Of a stretch of DNA of 6,821 nt, positions 4,967 through 6,821 are shown piece after piece. A program made the position numbers and the translations under genes. Positions within the stretch are counted from its first letter, which is position 1, and every line of letters begins with the position of its first letter. The stretch is from Syntrophaceae bacterium PtaB.Bin038 (GTDB lineage Bacteria > Desulfobacterota > Syntrophia > Syntrophales > UBA2192). The stretch is taken from assembly GCA_002067855.1 (NCBI GenBank), contig MVQS01000126.1, positions 1 to 6,821 of the forward strand, in the 5' to 3' direction. The notes under the pieces were generated by a model. That model was not told where the DNA came from. It was given only the letters and a program-made list of their open reading frames with translations, and did no database searches.

Positions 4967-5632
4967 ATGAACAAACAGATCGCCCCGTCCATTCTTTCCG
5001 CCGATTTCAGCCGACTGGGGGAGGAGATCCGGGCCGTGGAAAAGGCCGGCGCCGACCTCATCCACGTGGACATCATGGACGGCCACTACGTGCCGAACCT
5101 CACGATCGGCCCCGGCGTCGTGTCGTCCCTGAGAAAGACGACCGCCCTGCCCTTTGACGTGCATCTCATGATCGAAGACCCGGACCGGTACATCGATGCC
5201 TTCGCCGCAGCCGGCAGCGACATCCTCACCGTTCACGCCGAGGCGGTTGTCCACCTGCACCGGACGGTGCACTATATCAAGGGAAAGGGGATCCGGGCAG
5301 GCGTGTCCCTGAACCCCTCGACGCCGCTGTCCTGTATCGAGGAGATCCTGCCGGACATCGACCTGCTGCTGATCATGACGGTGAACCCGGGGTTCGGCGG
5401 GCAGAAATTCATCCCGGGCATGCTGCCCAAGATCCGCAAGGCCAGGGAGCTGGCGCAATCGCGCGGCCTGGGTCCGGCCATCGAGGTGGACGGGGGGGTC
5501 ACACCGGACAATATCGGGACGCTTGCAGAGGCGGGCGCGGACATCTTCGTGGCCGGCGCCGCCATCTTCGGCAGCCCGTCTTACGCTGACACCATCGGCC
5601 GGATGAAGTCCATATTGGGCAGGGTGAAATAG
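4967..5632 (+). CDS. rpe: Ribulose-phosphate 3-epimerase
   Basis: 221-residue TIM-barrel enzyme that interconverts D-ribulose 5-phosphate and D-xylulose 5-phosphate in the cytoplasmic pentose phosphate pathway. All hallmarks are present: APSILSADF (6-14), HVDIMDGHYVPN (33-44) with metal ligands H33 and D35, DVHLMIEDP (64-72) with H66, MTVNPGFGGQKF (137-148), and EVDGGV (173-178) with D175; D35 and D175 are the acid/base pair. The C-terminal phosphate site is VAGAAIFGS (195-203). Length equals the family norm. The ATG at 4967 has AAAGGA eight bases upstream. The gene is flanked on both sides by octamer-repeat dyads and is convergent with the DHH gene downstream. No distinct promoter with both boxes was identified in the upstream gap. 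Confidence 0.97.
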   Translation: MNKQIAPSILSADFSRLGEEIRAVEKAGADLIHVDIMDGHYVPNLTIGPGVVSSLRKTTALPFDVHLMIEDPDRYIDAFAAAGSDILTVHAEAVVHLHRTVHYIKGKGIRAGVSLNPSTPLSCIEEILPDIDLLLIMTVNPGFGGQKFIPGMLPKIRKARELAQSRGLGPAIEVDGGVTPDNIGTLAEAGADIFVAGAAIFGSPSYADTIGRMKSILGRVK

Positions 5633-5650
5633 ACGCCGACAAGCGAAGGC

Positions 5651-5754
5651 GAAGTTAGGAAGAGAGGAAATGAGGAAGCGCAGAAAAGCGGATATGTCTT
5701 TTTTCCGCTGTTCCGCTGTTCCGCTCTTCCTAACTTCCTAACTTCTTGTCTTCC
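5651..5754. repeat. Octamer-repeat dyad between convergent rpe and DHH genes, probable bidirectional terminator
   Basis: Left arm on the plus strand: GAAGTTAG, GAAGAGAG, GAAATGAG, GAAGCGCA, GAAAAGCG (5651-5690). Right arm read on the minus strand from 5753: three GAAG units (GAAGACAA, GAAGTTAG twice), then GAAGAGCG, GAACAGCG twice and GAA. The period is exactly 8 bp in both arms. The left GAAGTTAGGAAGAG has an exact partner in the right arm and AGCGGA/TCCGCT closes the apex, so a long imperfect hairpin can form. A T6 run (5699-5704) lies near the centre. The right arm encodes the last residues and stop codon of the DHH protein. Confidence 0.75.
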
Positions 5755-6821
5755 ACGGGCAGCTCGGCCTGTTCCGGTTTCCTGGGCGCGGCGGCTTCCC
5801 GGCTGTAGGCCAGGAGATTCTCCGCCCGGGAATCCCTGCGCTTGACGGCCTTGAGGAATCTCGCAACCAGGATGTCCGTCAGTTCTTCGGGCGAGTGGTG
5901 AGGCATCCCGCCCGCGGGAACCTTTCCGCCGGCCAGCATCTCGTGACCGCCCCCGGTCCCGAGGCCCGCCACCATCCTCTGGGCGATCCGGTCGGCCGAC
6001 CCGCGCTGCTTCTTCGTGCGCAGCGAGAAGTAGACATCGCCGACGAATTCCCCCACGGACAGGACCCACTTCACCCCCTCGGTGCGGACGATGAGATCGG
6101 CCATCTCCGCGATGATCTCCAGGTGTTCGACGTGGCCCAGGTTCAGCGTGACGACGTCCTTGTAGAGCCGGGCGTTGCTGATGGCCTTCTCGAGCATGCT
6201 CAGGTAGTCCCGCGGGACCTCCGGGTGCTCGATCTGCGAGAGCACCCGCCAGAGGACCCTCTGGTAGAAGTGCATGCAGGCGTCGACGTCCTTGGGGTTG
6301 ACGCCGCGGCCCAGGTCCCGCGTGTCGGACCGGATCCCGTAGAGGAGCGCCGTGGCCACCTTGCGGTCCATCTCCGTGACGCCCGCGTCCCGGAGGTACT
6401 CGGCCAGGATGGTCGACGTGCTCCCGTATTCGGTCCGGATATCGTAATACTTCGCCTTGCGCGTGCGGGCCCGGACGGGGACGTGATGGTCGATGACGAT
6501 GTCGGGGATGATGGACCGCGGCAGGGAGTTGTTCCCGGCCCCGGGCTGCGTGTCCACGAGGGCGATGACCCTGAAGTTGTTGAGGTTGGTCTCCGAGAGG
6601 GCGTGCAGGTCGATCTTCAGGTGCCGTATCATGGCACGGTTCTCGGCGCGTCCCACCACCCCGCTGGAGGCGATGATCGCACCGACTTTCCACTTCGCCT
6701 GCAGGAGGTACTTGAGGGCGAACGCAGCGGCCAGCGCATCGGGGTCGGGGTGATTGTGGGTCACAATCAGAACTTTCCGCTTGCCCCGGACGATCTCGTA
6801 GAGCCTGTCGAGACGGGTCTG
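5730..6821 (-). CDS. DHH/DHHA1 family phosphoesterase (NrnA-like), N-terminus beyond window
   Basis: 363 codons are visible and the frame is open through the right edge. Counting from the edge, the motifs are THNHPDPDA (21-29), IALVDTQPG (86-94) with D90, IDHHVP (110-115; the DHH signature 111-113), YGIRSDTRDLG (161-171) with D166, and GTGGGHEMLAGG (288-299) of the DHHA1 substrate-binding domain. This is the full Mn2+-dependent phosphoesterase core of the family that includes bacterial NrnA (nano-RNA/pAp phosphatase); pGpG or c-di-AMP-related activity is also known in relatives. The segment before THNHPD (LDRLYEIVRGKRKVLIV) is normal DHH N-terminal sequence, so the GTG at 6764 is not the start; only a short piece or an extra N-terminal domain is missing. 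The last ~8 residues (VEDKKLGS) are encoded in an octamer repeat. Exact substrate unknown. Confidence 0.93.
   Translation of the reverse strand, partial: QTRLDRLYEIVRGKRKVLIVTHNHPDPDALAAAFALKYLLQAKWKVGAIIASSGVVGRAENRAMIRHLKIDLHALSETNLNNFRVIALVDTQPGAGNNSLPRSIIPDIVIDHHVPVRARTRKAKYYDIRTEYGSTSTILAEYLRDAGVTEMDRKVATALLYGIRSDTRDLGRGVNPKDVDACMHFYQRVLWRVLSQIEHPEVPRDYLSMLEKAISNARLYKDVVTLNLGHVEHLEIIAEMADLIVRTEGVKWVLSVGEFVGDVYFSLRTKKQRGSADRIAQRMVAGLGTGGGHEMLAGGKVPAGGMPHHSPEELTDILVARFLKAVKRRDSRAENLLAYSREAAAPRKPEQAELPVEDKKLGS

Noticed and set aside
3946..5076. Minus-strand frames opposite the lipoprotein gene and rpe
   Set aside because: Antisense shadows; no motif, and they cross the octamer dyad and gene boundaries.
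4762..5754. CRISPR or transposon ends flanking rpe
   Set aside because: The arrays are 8-bp contiguous units with no spacers, and there is no transposase or target-site duplication; the enclosed gene is ordinary rpe.
5581..6693. 370-codon minus-strand frame overlapping the DHH gene in another register
   Set aside because: Arg/Gly/His-rich shadow; the DHH catalytic motifs are all in the other frame.
6762..6764. GTG at 6764 as start of the DHH protein
   Set aside because: Normal DHH-family sequence continues upstream in frame to the window edge, so the gene is truncated rather than starting here.

Overview
The window looks like a chromosomal segment of a GC-rich, Gram-negative anaerobe. A four-subunit-type 2-oxoacid:ferredoxin oxidoreductase operon points to an anaerobe, and a Kdo transferase (LPS core) points to an outer membrane. 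The combination, the codon usage and the intergenic short tandem repeats would fit Desulfobacterota (the former Deltaproteobacteria, for example Syntrophales-like lineages). That placement is inference, since there is no rRNA or taxonomic marker here.

Layout. (1) 1-1993, minus strand: porG-porD-porA, the gamma, delta and alpha subunits of a pyruvate/2-ketoisovalerate-type ferredoxin oxidoreductase. porD and porA overlap by 8 bp; porA runs off the left edge and the beta subunit is expected beyond it. (2) 2030-2392: a 330-400 bp non-coding or leader region on the same strand. It has a possible promoter, a 36-codon leucine-rich mini-ORF and two back-to-back hairpins, the second a textbook intrinsic terminator. 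(3) 2393-3730, minus strand: kdtA/waaA, with a good sigma70-type promoter so close to the start codon that the mRNA may be leaderless. (4) 3731-3987: a divergent promoter region containing a heptamer repeat. (5) 3988-4725, plus strand: a lipoprotein with a glycine-zipper segment. (6) 4726-4966: an octamer-repeat dyad. (7) 4967-5632, plus strand: rpe, ribulose-phosphate 3-epimerase. (8) 5651-5754: a second, better octamer-repeat dyad between convergent genes. (9) 5730-6821, minus strand: a DHH/DHHA1 phosphoesterase (NrnA-like), open at the right edge.

The genes are mostly housekeeping: 2-oxoacid oxidation/ferredoxin reduction, LPS core synthesis, pentose phosphate metabolism and nucleotide/oligonucleotide turnover. 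They do not form one pathway. I see no mobile element, CRISPR array, tRNA or rRNA.

The most interesting layer is between the genes. Short degenerate tandem repeats with 7-bp (RGGCNNN-like) and 8-bp (GAAGNNNN / GARGGTNN-like) periods occur at five places. Three are wholly or partly arranged as inverted arms, and three supply the last codons and stop codons of porG, kdtA and the DHH gene. The second point of interest is the self-contained promoter / ~190-nt / terminator unit directly upstream of porG. It is either a small RNA or small-protein gene, or an attenuating leader of the por operon.
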